From Cytophagales bacterium (GTDB lineage: Bacteria > Bacteroidota > Bacteroidia > Cytophagales > Spirosomataceae): a stretch of DNA of 64,000 nucleotides. Below, piece after piece: positions 11,701 through 26,700 of this stretch. The notes below the pieces were generated by a model, which did not search any database, was not told the DNA's origin, and saw only the letters and a list, made by a program, of their open reading frames with translations. The translations under genes were made by a program, and so were the position numbers. How positions within the stretch are numbered: the stretch's first letter is position 1; each line of letters starts with the position of its first letter. The stretch lies in NCBI GenBank assembly GCA_013298125.1, contig JAAFJP010000004.1:153623-217622 (forward strand). Direction: 5' to 3'.

Positions 11701-14700
11701 GTCGAACAATTTAACTGTTACATCTTTCACTCCTACTTCACCTGCATCTTGGATTCCGTCACGGTTTAAGTCATACCATACGAAGTCTCCGATTGAACCT
11801 GGTTTGAATAGACCGAAATCAACCGTTAAGTTAGAATTCTTGTCTGTATCTCCATCTGTATCAGGCTCTCCGAAGTTTGTCAAAGTGATTGGTTTCGACT
11901 GGATTACCTGAGTTGTTCCTACCGTTGTTCCGTTATCATCATCATTTACATTATTGTCTGGGTCTTGTGCAGGTTCGTTAGCACCTGTTGTTGAACCGTT
12001 CGTTCCTGTTGATGATTTGTAACCTGCTGGTGCTGTAATCTGTACGATGTAATCACCTGGTTCAAGGTTTGTAAATAAATACTTACCTGCTACTGTGTTC
12101 TGAGATGGTGCTGCTGATGCTCCTAACGTTCCGTCTGGATTCGCTTTGAACAATTCAACTTTTACGCCATCTATTCCAGTTTCACCTGCATCAACTTTAC
12201 CGTTGTTATTTACATCGTTCCAAACGAAGTCTCCCAATTTCAAGCACTTGTCAATGACTACTGTTGTAGTTGTCGTTGCAGTACATCCGTTTACGTCAGT
12301 TACTTTCACTGTGTAAGTTCCTGCGTTGTCCGTGATGGTTTTTGCAATGCTTGGCTCACGTAAACTTGATGTGAATGATACTGGACCTGACCATGAGTAA
12401 GAGCCTCCTACGTATTCATTTACTGTCAATTTCAATTCGCTACCTGAACAAACTGGTGTATTGCTACTTGCAGTTGGTGTTGGTAGAGCGTTTACGGTGA
12501 TGCTTGCCGTTGCTACTACGGTACATCCATTAGCGTTAGTCACTTTTACTGTATAAATACCAGTCATGTTTGGAACTGTACTTGTCAATGTTGGACTTTG
12601 TTCATTTGAAGTGTACGATTGTGGTCCGCTCCATGCGTAAGTTGAACCTGTTCCTCCGTTATGAGTTAAGGTCAATTTAGCTGGGAAGCCTGCACAAACT
12701 GTTACACCTGTTGCTGAGGCTGTTGGTAGAGGATTCACCACTACGTTAGCCGTTGCTGTTGCTGTACATCCCGTTCCGTTGGTAACTGTTACTGTATAAA
12801 CTCCACCATCTGCTGCTGTTGCATTTGGAATGGTTGGTTCTGCCAATGTCGAGTTGAAACCTTTTCCGTTTGTCCAAGCGTACGTTCCGCCACCAGTTGC
12901 TTTCAAGGTAATTAAATCTTTCGCACAAACTGTTGCTCCTGTTGCAGTTACGGTTGGTAGAGCGTTTACTACTACTATCGCTTGTGCCGTTGAAGTTGCT
13001 GAACATCCGTTTTTAGAAGTCATTGTTACTACGTACGTTCCTGCATCCGTTGCCGAGGCTGTTACGCTTACGGTTGGGTTTTGTTCTGTACTTGTAAATG
13101 TTCCTCCTACTTTCGTCCACGAATACGTTGCATCCACTAATGGGCTCGACACATTCAATGATTTCAAGTCTATTTTCTGACCGATACAAACCGTTGTTCC
13201 AGTTGCTTCTGCTTTTGGTGCTGGGCAATTGATACCTGCATCTACGGTTGTGATTATTGTACCTGGCGTTCCGATTACGATTGGGTCTGTTTTACCAGTT
13301 GCCAAATCTGCATCGCTGTCTTTGTCGTTCGTTGTTGCTCCTTTTGGAGAGAATACGTATCCAGTTGGCAATGTTGATTTAACGAATTCTACTGTATAAG
13401 TACCTGTACCTAAATTGTCGAATTTGTATAAACCTGTTCCGCCTGTTGTTGTTACAGTTGCTAAGACATTGCCTGAACCATCTAACAAGTTCACCGTTAC
13501 GCCATCCACTCCATTTTCACCTGCATCTTGGATTCCGTCTCTATTCTTATCGAAGAAGACAAAGTCGCCAATTGAGCTTGGTTTGAATACTCCGAAATCA
13601 ACCGTTAAGTTACTGTTCTTGTCAGTGTCTCCGTCTGTATCTGGTTCGCCTAAGTTGGTCAATGTGATTGGTTTCGACTGGATTACTTGTCCTGTACTTG
13701 TCGTTCCGTTATCATCATTGTTCTTGTCGTCGTCTGGGTCAAGTGCTGGTTCGTATGCTCCTGATGCTTGTCCATTCTTACCTGTTGATGATTTATATCC
13801 CGCTGGGGCTGTAATCTGTACAATGTAATTATCTGGGTCAAGATTTGGGAATAAGTATTTACCACCGCCTGTCGTCAATTGACTTGGGGCTGCCGATGCT
13901 CCTAACGTTCCGTCTGGATTCGCTTTGAACAATTCAACTTTTACGCCATCAATGCCTGTTTCTCCTGCATCCAATAAGCCGTTGTTGTTCTTATCATCCC
14001 ATACTAAATCTCCTAACTTCAAGCATTTTTCAATCACTACATTCGTTGTCGCTGTGCTTGTACATCCTGTTGAGTTAGTTACAGTTACTGTATAAACTCC
14101 TGCTTGGCTTCCGTCAGTTTTTACTGCAATTACTGGACTTGCTCCTGTTGCTATATAGCCTGATGGTCCTCTCCATGAGTATGTTCCTACTCCTGTTGCT
14201 GATAAGTTTAACGTTGCTCCTGTACATACTGGGCTGTTGCTACTTGCGGTGGCTGTTGGTAAAATATTTACTACTACGCCTGCTGTTGCTACCGCTGTAC
14301 ATCCGTTGGCATCCGTTACTAAGACGGTGTAAGTTCCCGTTCTATTTGGCTGTGCATTCGCAATCTCTGGATTCTGAACATTCGCTGTGTAACCATTTGG
14401 TCCTGTCCAAGCGTAAGTTGATACGCTATTTCCTGTTCCATTGACTACTGCTCCTGATTTCAATAATACCGTTTCGTTTGCACATATTACGTTTCCACTT
14501 GCGGTTGCTACTGGATTTACTAATACGCTTACACTTACGACTGCCGTTGCTGTACATCCGTTGCCATTACCTACGGTCAAAATATATGCTCCTGCGTTTG
14601 CTCCGACTGCATTTGGAATGCTTGGGCTTTGCGTTGAGTTATTGAAGCCGTTTGGTCCTGTCCATTTGTATGAACTTAATCCATCTACTCCACCTACTAA

Positions 14701-17700
14701 TTCGATTGTCGAACCTGTACAAACGGTGTTGTCTTTAACACTTGCCGTTGCCGTTGGTAATCCGTTTACTACTAAGATTACTTCTTTGCGATCTTTGGCA
14801 AAGGTCTCACACAATGCTCCTGTCGTTGATTTACAACTTACATAGTATTTGTATGTACCTGTCGCTGTTGGCGTGAATGTTAAGGCTGTGTTAGCAATTA
14901 CCGTTCCTGTTGGCGTGCCGCTGTACCATACTGGTACTTCGTTTGTTCCACAAGTTCCTGATAAACTTACTGTTTCACCTAAACATATAACTCCTTTGCT
15001 TACCTTGGCATCACTTGGTGTTGTTGGTATCTTATCTACTACTACTGTTACTTTAACTCGTTGTGCAGTTGCTGATTCACAGCCTGTTGCATCTACGGTA
15101 CAAGTTGCGTAGTAGTTATATGTTCCTACTGGTCCTGGGTTGAAAGTTAAAGTAGTAAGTGCTACGTTGGCAGCATTGTACCATTTCACTGTTTTACCCG
15201 TTCCGCAAGTTCCGCTCAATGTGATTTGATCTAAATCACATATTACGCCTTTGCTTATCTTAGCATCCGCTGGTCCGTCTGGACGGGTATTCACTACTAC
15301 GGTTGTCGTTGCTTGTGCTGAACATCCGTTTCCATTCGTTACAACTACTTGGTAAACTCCTGCATCGGTTGTCGCTGCATTCGTTGTTACCGTTGGATTT
15401 GCTACGTTTGAAGTATATGTTCCACCTACTTTCGTCCATGAGAATACTGTTCCGCTTCCTTCTCCTTTCAATGTAATCGTCTCACCTTCACAAACTGTTG
15501 CTCCTGTTGCTTTCGCTGTTGGAAGTGGATTCACGATTACGGCTACTGTGGCTGTTGTTGTGGCTTCACATGAGTTGTTGGCTGTAACTGTTACCGTGTA
15601 AGTTCCTGTATTGCCTAATACTGCACTGGCAATCTTTGGATTCTGTACGTTAGAAGTATATCCATTTGGTCCTGCCCATGCGAAGGCTTTGCCTCCTACT
15701 TTCGTTCCGTCCAAAGTCAAGGTAAATTGAATTGGCTGGTTCTCACAGTATTTCGCTTGGTCGGTTACGGTTGAAGTAATGACTGCCGCTGGACAATTTA
15801 CCCCTGCATCTACTGTCGTGATATTCGTTCCTGGAACACTGATTACGATTGGGTCAGTTTTACCAGTTGCTACATCAGCATCACTATCTTTATCGTTGGT
15901 CGTCGCTCCTTTTGGACTAAATACATAACTTGCTGGTAAAGTCGATTTCACAAACTCAACTACGTAAGTGGCTGTTCCTAAGTTCTCAAACTTGTAGTTT
16001 CCACTGGCATCGGTTGTTGTCGTTGCTAAAATGTTTCCTGAACCGTCTAACAAATTAACTGTTACGTCTTTCACACCTGGCTCACCTGCATCTTGAATTC
16101 CGTCTCTGTTCTTATCGAAGAATACAAAGTCTCCAATTGAGCTTGGTTTGAATAAGCCGAAGTCAACTGTTAAGTTACTGTTCTTGTCGGTGTCTCCGTC
16201 TGTATCTGGTTCGCCTAAGTTGGTCAATGTGATTGGTTTCGACTGGATTATTTGTCCTGTACTTGTCGTTCCGTTATCATCATTGTTCTTATCGTCGTCT
16301 GGGTCTGTTGCTGGTTCGTATGCTCCTGTGGCTTGTCCGTTTTTACCTGTCGATGATTTATATCCCGCTGGGGCTGTAATCTGTACAATGTAATTATCTG
16401 GGTCAAGATTTGGGAATAAGTATTTACCACCGCCTGTCGTCAATTGACTTGGGGCTGCCGATGCTCCTAACGTTCCGTCTGGGTTCGCTTTGAATAATTC
16501 AACTTTTACGCCATCAATGCCTGTTTCTCCTGCATCTAATAGTCCGTTGTTGTTCTTATCATCCCATACTAAATCTCCTAACTTCAAGCATTTCTCTATT
16601 ACTACATTCGTTGTCGCTGTGCTTGTACATCCTGTTGAGTTAGTTACGGTTACTGTGTAAACTCCTGCTTGGCTTCCGTCAGTTTTTACTGCAATTACTG
16701 GATTTGCTCCTGTTGCTGTGTAACCTGATGGACCTCTCCATGAGTACGTTCCTACTCCTGTTGCACTTAGTTTCAATTCTGCTCCTGTACATACTGGCGA
16801 GTTGCTACTTGCGGTGGCAGTTGGTAAAATGTTTACTACTACGCCTGCTGTCGCTACCGCTGTACATCCATTGGCATCCGTTACTAAGACTGTATAAGTT
16901 CCTGTACGATTTGGCTGTGCATTGGCAATCTCTGGATTTTGTACATTCGCTGTGTAACCATTTGGTCCTGTCCAAGCGTAAGTTGATACGCTGTTTCCTG
17001 TTCCATTGACTACTGCTCCTGATTTCAATAATACCGTTTCGTTTGCACATATTACGTTTCCACTTGCTGTTGCTACTGGATTTACTAATACGCTTACGCT
17101 AACTACTGCTGTTGCGGTACACTGGTTTCCGTTGGCTACCGTCAAGATATATGCTCCTGCGTTTGCTCCGACTGCATTTGGAATGCTTGGGCTTTGCGTT
17201 GAGTTATTGAAGCCGTTTGGTCCTGTCCATTTGTATGAACTTAATCCATCTACGCCTCCTACTAATTCGATTGTCGAACCTGTACAAACTGTGTTGTCTT
17301 TAACGCTTGCCGTTGCAGTTGGTAATCCGTTTACGACTAAGATTACTTCTTTGCGGTCTTTGGCAAAGGTCTCACACTCTGCTCCTGTTTCTGATTTACA
17401 ACTTACATAGTATTTGTATGTTCCTGTTGCTGTTGGCGTGAATGTCAAGGCTGTATTAGCTATCACTGTGCCTGTTGTACTTCCGCTGTACCATACTGGT
17501 TTCTCCTTCGTGCCACAAGTTCCTGATAAACTTACGGTCTCACCTAAACATATTTCGCCTTTGCTTATCTTAGCATCACTTGGCGTTGTTGGTATCTTAT
17601 CTACTACTACTGTTACTTTAACTCGTTGTGCAGTTGCTGATTCACAGCCTGTTGCATCTACGGTACAAGTTGCGTAGTAATTGTACGTTCCTACTGGTCC

Positions 17701-20700
17701 TGGGTTGAAAGTTAATGTGGTAAGTGCTACGTTGGCAGCGTTATACCATTTCACTGTTTTACCTGTTCCGCAAGTTCCGCTCAATGTAATTTGATCTAAA
17801 TCACATATTACACCTTTGCTTATCTTAGCATCTGCTGGTCCGTCTGGACGAGTATTCACTACTACGGTTGTCGTTGCTTGTGCTGAACATCCGTTTCCAT
17901 TCGTTACTACTACTTGGTAAACGCCTGCATCACTTGTTTGTGCTGCTGTTGTTACCGTTGGATTCGCTACGTTTGAAGTATATGTTCCACCTACTTTCGT
18001 CCATGAGAATACTGTTCCGCTTCCTTCTCCTAATAACTTAATCGTCTCACCTTCACAAACTGTTGCTCCTGTCGCTTTCGCTGTTGGTAGTGGATTCACG
18101 ATTACGGCTACTGTTGCTGTCGTCGTTGCTTCACATGAGTTGTTGGCTGTTACGGTTACTGTGTAAGTTCCTGTGTTTGTCAATACTGCACTGGCAATCT
18201 TTGGATTCTGTACATTCGACGTATATCCGTTTGGTCCTGCCCATGCGAAGGCTTTGCCGCCTACTTTCGTTCCGTCCAAGGTCAAAGTAAATTGAATTGG
18301 TTGGTTCTCACAGTATTTCGCTTGGTCAGTTACGGTTGAAGTAATGACTGCCGCTGGACAATTTACTCCTGCATCTACGGTTGTGATATTCGTTCCTGAA
18401 ACACTGATTACGATTGGGTCTGTTTTGCCAGTTGTTACATCGGCATCACTGTCTTTATCGTTGGTCGTTGCTCCTTTTGGACTGAATACATAACTTGCTG
18501 GCAATGTTGATTTCACAAACTCAACTACGTAAGTGGCTGTTCCTAAGTTCTCAAACTTATAGTTTCCACTGGCATCGGTTGTTGTCGTTGCTAAAATGTT
18601 TCCTGAACCGTCTAACAAATTAACTGTTACCTCTTTCACGCCATTCTCACCAGCATCTTGGATGCCGTCTCTGTTCTTATCGAAGAATACAAAGTCACCA
18701 ATTGAGCTTGGTTTGAATAAGCCGAAGTCAACTGTTAAGTTACTATTCTTGTCAGTGTCTCCGTCTGTATCTGGTTCGCCTAAGTTGGTCAATGTGATTG
18801 GTTTCGACTGGATAATTTGTCCTGTACTTGTCGTTCCGTTATCATCATTGTTCTTGTCGTCGTCTGGGTCAGTGGCTGGTTCGTATGCTCCTGATGCTTG
18901 TCCGTTTTTACCTGTCGATGATTTGTAACCCGTTGGGGCTGTAATCTGTACAATGTAATTATCTGGGTCAAGATTTGGGAATAAATATTTACCACCGCCT
19001 GTCGTCAATTGACTTGGGGCTGCTGATGCTCCTAACGTTCCGTCTGGGTTTGCTTTGAATAATTCAACTTTTACGCCATCAATGCCTGTTTCTCCTGCAT
19101 CTAATAATCCGTTGTTGTTCTTATCATCCCATACTAAATCTCCTAACTTCAAGCATTTCTCTATCACTACATTCGTCGTCGCTGTGCTTGTACATCCTGT
19201 TGAGTTAGTTACGGTTACGGTATAAACTCCTGCTTGGCTTCCGTCAGTTTTTACTGCAATTGATGGACTTGCTCCTGTTGCTGTGTAACCTGATGGTCCT
19301 CTCCATGAGTATGTTCCTACGCCTGTTGCACTTAGTTTCAATTCTGCTCCTGTACATACTGGGCTGTTGCTACTTGCTGTTGCAGTTGGTAAAATGTTTA
19401 CTACTACGCCTGCTGTTGCTACTGCTGTACATCCGTTGGCATCCGTTACTAAGACGGTGTAAGTTCCCGTTCTATTTGGCTGTGCATTCGCTATCTCTGG
19501 ATTTTGAACATTAGCTGTGTAACCATTTGGTCCTGTCCATGCGTAAGTTGATACGCTGTTTCCTGTTCCATTTACTACTGCTCCTGATTTCAATAATACC
19601 GTTTCGTTTGCACATATTACGTTTCCACTTGCGGTTGCTACTGGATTTACTAATACGCTTACACTTACGACGGCAGTTGCTGTACATCCGTTGCCATTAC
19701 TTACGGTTAAAATATATGCTCCTGCGTTTGCTCCGACTGCATTTGGAATGCTTGGACTTTGCGTTGAGTTATTGAAGCCGTTTGGTCCTGTCCATTTGTA
19801 TGATGTTAAGCCATCTACTCCTCCTACTAATTCGATTGTTGAACCTGTACAAACGGTGTTGTCTTTAACACTTGCCGTTGCCGTTGGTAATCCGTTTACT
19901 ACTAAGATTACTTCTTTGCGGTCTTTGGCAAAGGTCTCACACAATGCTCCTGTTGTTGATTTACAACTTACATAGTATTTGTATGTACCTGTCGCTGTTG
20001 GCGTGAATGTCAAGGCTGTGTTAGCTATCACCGTTCCTGTTGGCGTTCCGCTGTACCATACTGGTGCTTCGTTCGTTCCACAAGTTCCTGATAAACTTAC
20101 TGTCTCGCCTAAACAAATAACTCCTTTGCTTACCTTAGCATCTGACGGTGTCGTTGGTATCTTATCTACTACTACTGTTACTTTCGCACGATTTGCTCCG
20201 AATGTTTCGCAACCCGTTGCATTATCTTTACATCCTACATAATAGTCATAAGTACCTGCCACACCTGGGTTGAAGGTCAATGTCGTGATTGCTACGTTTG
20301 CGGCAGTGTACCACTGAGCTGATTGACCCGTTCCACAAGTTGCTGATAAGGTGATTTGGTCACCGTCGCAAATAACTCCTTTGCTTACTTTCGCATCTAA
20401 TGGTGCAGTAGGAATTGGATTAACCACTACTGTTACTTTTGCACGATTTGCTCCTGCTGTTTCACAATCAGTTGATGCACTCTTACATCCTACGAAGTAA
20501 TTATATGTTCCTACTGGCGATGGTGCAAATGTTAAGTTAGTAATTGAAGCACCTGCTTCGTTGTACCACTGAACTGTTTGACCCGTTCCACATGAGGCAG
20601 ATAATGTAATTTGGTCTCCAATACAAATCGAACCTTTACTTACCTTCGCATCTGTTGGTGCTGTTGGAATCGTATTTACAATTACCGTTACTTTCGCACG

Positions 20701-23700
20701 ATTTGCTGCTGCTGTCTCACACGTAGTTGCGTTGTCTTGACATCCTACGAAGTAATTGTACGTTCCTACTGGCGATGGTGCGAATGATAAAGTTGTTAAA
20801 GCAACTCCTGCTTCGTTGTACCATCTTGCTGTTTTACCTGTTCCACATGAGGCAGATAAGGTAATTGTTTCGCCTACACAAATTGCTGTCTTATCAGATT
20901 TAGCATCTGTTGGTGCAGTAGGAATTGGATTAACCACTACTGTTACTTTTGCACGATTTGCTCCTGCTGTTTCACATTTCGTAGCGTTATCTTGACATCC
21001 TACGTAGTAATTGTATGTGCCTACTGGTGTTGGTGCAAACGTTAAGTTGGTGATGGCAACATTTGCTGCATCGTACCATTTCACTGTTTGACCTGCTCCA
21101 CAACTCGCTGAAAGTGTAACACTTTCTCCAATACAAATACTTCCTTTGCTAATTTTCGCATCCGTTGGCGAAGCTGGAATCAAGTTCACTACTACGCTTA
21201 CCGTTGTTGATGTTTGACAGCTATTTCCGTTTTTCACAGTTACTGTATAAACACCTGCATTAGCTGTTGTAGCATTCGCAATTACTGGATTTTGTTCAGT
21301 GCTATTGAATGATGCTGGACCAGCCCACGAGTACGTTCCATTTCCATTTGCTTTCAAGTTGATGGTTTCAGTTGCACAAACTACTGCACCTGTTGCACTT
21401 ACTGTTGGATTTGGATTAACCGTTACGGCTACCGTTGCGATTGCTGTTGCGTTACACTTGTTATCGGCTGTTACTGTTACTGTATAAGTTCCAGTGTTTG
21501 CGATAATTGCGTTGTTGATGCTCACGTCTGCGGTTGTCTCAGAGAATCCGTTTGGACCTTTCCAAGAATATGCCTTACCACCTGTTGCTTTCAACGAGAT
21601 TGTTCCGCCTACACAAACTTGTGCTGTGGTTGTCGTTGCTGTTGGCGTTGGTAATGGACACTGAATACCCGCATCAATTGTCAAGTTACTTTCTCCTGCT
21701 CCTAATACGATTGGAGAAGTTTTACCGTCTGCTGGGTTGGCATCACTGTCTGTTGCCGTTGCTCCTGTATTTTTCGTAGTGAATTGCTTATCATTTGGTA
21801 ATGTTGATTTTACAAATTCTACTACGTAAGTATCTGGCTTTAAGTTATCGAACAGATATTTACCGTTAGAATCAGTCGTTGTAGTTGCTACTGGAATTGT
21901 TGAACTTGATGAATCGTAAAGATTTACCGTAATTCCACCTACCCCTGGTTCAGTTGCACCTTGCTGTCCGTTTCTATCTAAATCTTCAAAAACAAAATCC
22001 CCTAATTGACTTGGTTTGAATACTCCAAAATCGACTGTTAAGTTACCGTTTTCGTCATCTCCATCAACACCTACTGCTGGCTCATTGAAGTTCTGTAAGG
22101 TTACAGGCTTACTTCTGATGATTTGTCCAGATGATGTTGAACCGTTGTCATCGCTATCTTTATCGGTGTCTGGGTCAGGGGCAACTTCATAAGCTCCCGT
22201 TGCTGAACCATTTGTACCTGTTGATGATTTATAACCCGTTGGTGCTGTTATCTGAACGATATAATCACCTGGTTCTAAACCTGAGAACAAGTATTTTCCT
22301 CCACCTGTTGTATTCTGTGCTGGTGCTGCTGATGCTCCTAACGATCCGTCTGGATTCGCTTTGAACAATTCAACTTTCACGCCGTCAAGACCTGTTTCTG
22401 TTCCGTCTAATGTTCCGTTATTATTCTTATCGTCCCATACTAAGTTACCGATTTTCAAACACTTATCAATTGTGATATTGATAGTTGTTACGGCTGTACA
22501 ACCATTTGAGTTAGTAATATTCAAGGTATAAACCCCTGTATTTGCTGACGTTGTGGTTACAATCGTTGGACTTTGTTGAGTCGATGAGAAGTTAGAACCC
22601 GCTGGACCTGTCCATTGGTAAGTTCCTCCAAGACCTGCACCGCTTGCGACAAAGCTAATTGGAGCTCCGAAGCAAATCGTATTTCCACCTTCGCTTGATG
22701 CTGTGGCAGTTGGTAATGGATTGATAATTACGTTTACTTGTGAAGTGGCAGTACAACCGTTGCTGTCTGTTACTTTCACTACGTAATTTCCTTCCATTGG
22801 CTCAGTTGCCGAAGCAATCGTTGGATTTTGAATGCCAGACGTATAAGTGTTTGGTCCTGTCCAAGCGTACGATGAAATAGTACCTGTTCCTGCGGTTGCG
22901 TTAGATTTTAATTCAATCGCCGACTGGTTACAAACGGTTGCATCTGTTACCGAAGCCGTTACCGAAGGATTAGTATTAACCGTTACGTTTACAGTTGTGC
23001 TTGCGGTACAACCACCTGCTGCTGAAACTGTTACGGTATAAACTCCTGCATTTGCTGTTACAAGGTTCGTAATTTCAACTGACTGATTGCTGTTAGTAAA
23101 TCCGTTTGGACCTTTCCAAGCATAAGTCGTAAATGTTGATGTTACGGCTATTGTCGTCTTGCCACCCACACAAATTGCTGCTGGCGTTGCCGTTGCTGCT
23201 GGTGTTGGGTTGTTGTTGAAGATAACCTCAACTGGTGTGCGGCTACCTGCTGGCGACTCACATTCTGTTGGTGTTGTTAAACTTCTACAAGCTACAAAGT
23301 ATGTTCTATTGGCAGTTACTGGAACGTTGTATGGACTACCGATTTTCAAGACTGCTGTTGAGCTTTGCGTATCGTACCATATTGGTTGTGAACCAGTTGC
23401 ACAAGTAGCCTTCATGTCAATTGAACCTGAACCGCATATCGCTCCGCCCGTAACATTACCTGATGTAGGTGCTACTGGGATTGAGTTTACTACTACGGTT
23501 ACTTTCACACGATTTGCTCCTGCTGTCTCACAAGTCGTTGCATCATCTTTACATCCTACGAAGTAATTGTATGTTCCTACTGGTGATGGTGCAAATGTTA
23601 AGGTCGTGATTGACGCTCCTGCTTCATTGTACCATTTCGCTGTTTTACCAGTTCCACAAGTCGCTGAAAGTGTGATTTGCTCACCCAAACAAATGGCTCC

Positions 23701-26700
23701 TTTACTGATTTTTGCATCAAGCGGTGCATCTGGAATTGGATTAACTACTACGGTTACTTTCGCACGATTTGCTCCGAATGTCTCACAATTTGTTGCATTA
23801 TCTTTACATCCTACGAAGTAATTGTACGTTCCAATTGGCGATGGTGCAAACGTTAAGGTAGTGATTGAAGCTCCTGCTTCGTTGTACCAATTTGCTGTTT
23901 GACCTGTTCCACAACTTGCTGATAAAGTAATTTGGTCTCCAATACAAATTGAACCTTTGCTTACTTTTGCATCTATTGGTGCTGTTGGAATTGGATTAAC
24001 CAATACACTTACTTTCGCACGATTTGCTGAGGCTGTCTCACAATTTGTTGCAGAGTTTTTACATCCTACTGAGTAATTGAAAGTTCCTGCTGTTGCTGGT
24101 GTTATTGTTAAGTTTGTGATTGCTACACCTGCTCCGTCGTACCATTGTGCTGTTTGACCTGTTGGACAAGTTGCACTCAATGTATAAACTTCATTGATAC
24201 AAACAACTGCCTTACTTGACTTAGCATCAACTGGTGCATCTGGGATTGGATTAATCGTTATCGTTAAGATATTCGATTCTCCTGTGTAATCTATACAACC
24301 CGCACTTCTTGAACAACGAATGAATGAAATCACTTTTGGACTTGTTCCTGCTGTGATTGTTGGTGAATCATACGTTTCTGTTGTTACTAACGTTGATACC
24401 CACGCTGGATCATTTGGATCATAAGTCGTTGCTCCTGTTGTGTTTTTCAACCATAAATATTCTATCGTTGTGCTACTTCCTGTTGCAGCGGCTACACTCG
24501 TAAATGCTGCTGGGTCAGTTGTTCCACAATATACTTGTGAAGCTGCAATTTGTCCACCATTATCTACTTCTCTGATAAACGTTGCAACTACTGCTCTACG
24601 GTTTGCTGGGGCAGTCTCACAACTTGTTACATTATCTTTACAAGCTACATAATACGTAGTCGTTGCACTGATTGATGGCGTATTGTAAGTATTTCCTGCA
24701 AATAATGGCGTACCTACTGTGGTGTTATTGTTATACCACTGAGGCGTTTGACCTGTTCCACAAGTAGCGGTTAATGTTACGCTTCCTGGTCCACAAGTTT
24801 TACCTGGTGTTACTTGGCTACTTGTTGGAGCATCTAAGTTTGGATTAACAGTTCCTACTACACTGATACGTCCACTTGCTGGGGTTTCGCAACCTGCTGC
24901 ACTTTTACATCCTACTGTGTAAGTTGTTGTTGCAGAGATGTTTGGTGAATAGGCTGTTCCTGCAAATACAAATGCTGGCGTTGTTCCTGTTGTGTACCAT
25001 TGTGGAGTTTCTCCTGCTAAACAAGATGCAGTTAAGTTTACTATACCTGCTTCGCAACGAGCTGCTCCTTTCACATTTGCACTTGTTGGTGCTACTGGAA
25101 TGTAATTTACGACTACTGTTACCTTCACACGATTCGCTCCTGCTGTCTCACATTTGCTTAAATCATCTTGGCAACCTACAAAGTAATTGTACGTTCCTAC
25201 TGGTGATGGTGCAAATGTTAAGGTAGTAATTGAGGCTCCTGCTGCATCGTACCATTTCGCTGTTCTACCTGTTCCACAAGTTCCAGATAAAGTAACTTGC
25301 TCACCCAAACAGATTGACCCTTTGCTGATTTTCGCATCAAGTGGTGCATCTGGAATTGGATTTACTAATACTGTTACTTTTGCACGATTTGCTCCGAATG
25401 TCTCGCAATTTGTTGCATCATCTTTACATCCTACGAAGTAATTGTACGTTCCAATTGGTGATGGGGCGAACGTTAAAGTAGTGATGGCAATGTTTGCTGC
25501 ATCATACCATTTCGCTGTTTGACCTGTTCCACAACTTGCTGATAATGTAATTTGGTCTCCAATACAAATTGAACCTTTACTTATTTGAGCGTTCGTTGGT
25601 GCAGTTGGAATTCCGTTTACAATGACACTTACTTTCGCACGATTTGCTGAGGCTGTCTCACAAGTAGTTGCTGTACTTCTACATCCTACTGAGTAATTAT
25701 ATGTTCCTGCAACCGTTGGATTGAACGTTAATGTTGAAATCGCTACTCCTGCTCCGTCATACCATTGTACTGTTTGACCTGTTGCACAAGTTGCACTTAA
25801 AGTATATTGTTCATTAACACAAACTACGCCTTTACTTGATTTAGCATCAATTGGTGCATCTGGAATTGGATTAATCGTTATCGTTAAGATATTCGATTCT
25901 CCTGTATAATCATCACAACCTGCACTTCTTGAACAACGAATGTATGAAATCACTTTTGGAGATGTTCCTGCCGTGATGGTTGGTGCATCATAAGTTGCTC
26001 CGTTTGCTCCTACTATCGCTACCCATGCTGGGTCATTTGGATTATAAGTTGTTGCTCCATTTAGATTCCTCAACCATAAATATTCTACTGATGTACTGCT
26101 TCCTGTGGCAGAGGCTACATTTGTAAATGCTGCTGGGTCTGTTGTTCCACAATATACTTGTGAAGCTGCAATTTGTCCACCATTATCTACTTCTCTAATA
26201 AATGTTGCAACCACTGCTCTACGATTTGCTGGTGCTGTTTCACAACCTGTTACGTTATCCTTACAAGCTACATAGTACGTAGTCGTTGCACTTACAGATG
26301 GTGAGTACGTATTCCCAGTTGTTAATGGCGTACCTACTGTTGTATTGTTATTGTACCACTGAGGCGTTTGACCAGTTCCACAAGTAGCTGTTAAAGCTAC
26401 AACTCCCACTCCACAAGTTTGTCCGCCTGTTACTTGCGTACTTGCTGGTGCTGGTAGATTTGGATTGATTGTTCCTACTACGCTGATACGTCCACCTGCT
26501 GGGGTTTCGCAACCTGCTGCACTTTTACATCCTACTGTGTAAGTTGTTGTTGCAGAGATGTTTGGTGAATATGCTGTTCCTGCAAATACAAATGTTCCTG
26601 CTGAGTTATACCATTGTGGAGTCTCTCCTGCTAAACAAGATGCAGTTAAGTTTACTACACCTGCTTCACAACGTGCATCTCCTTTTACGTTAGCACTTGT

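Larger units (their letters stand above)
13220..20160 (-). repeat. Tandem 2,565-bp (855-residue) super-repeats
   Basis: The same ordered block (SdrD_B pair, two two-Cys units, two four-Cys units, three two-Cys units) recurs with an exact 2,565-bp period. Matching landmarks lie at 14849, 17414 and 19979, and the SdrD_B pairs at 13,220-14,030, 15,790-16,600 and 18,350-19,165. The third copy is partial. The period is a multiple of three and the copies are highly similar at DNA level, which indicates recent whole-block duplication. Confidence 0.85.
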
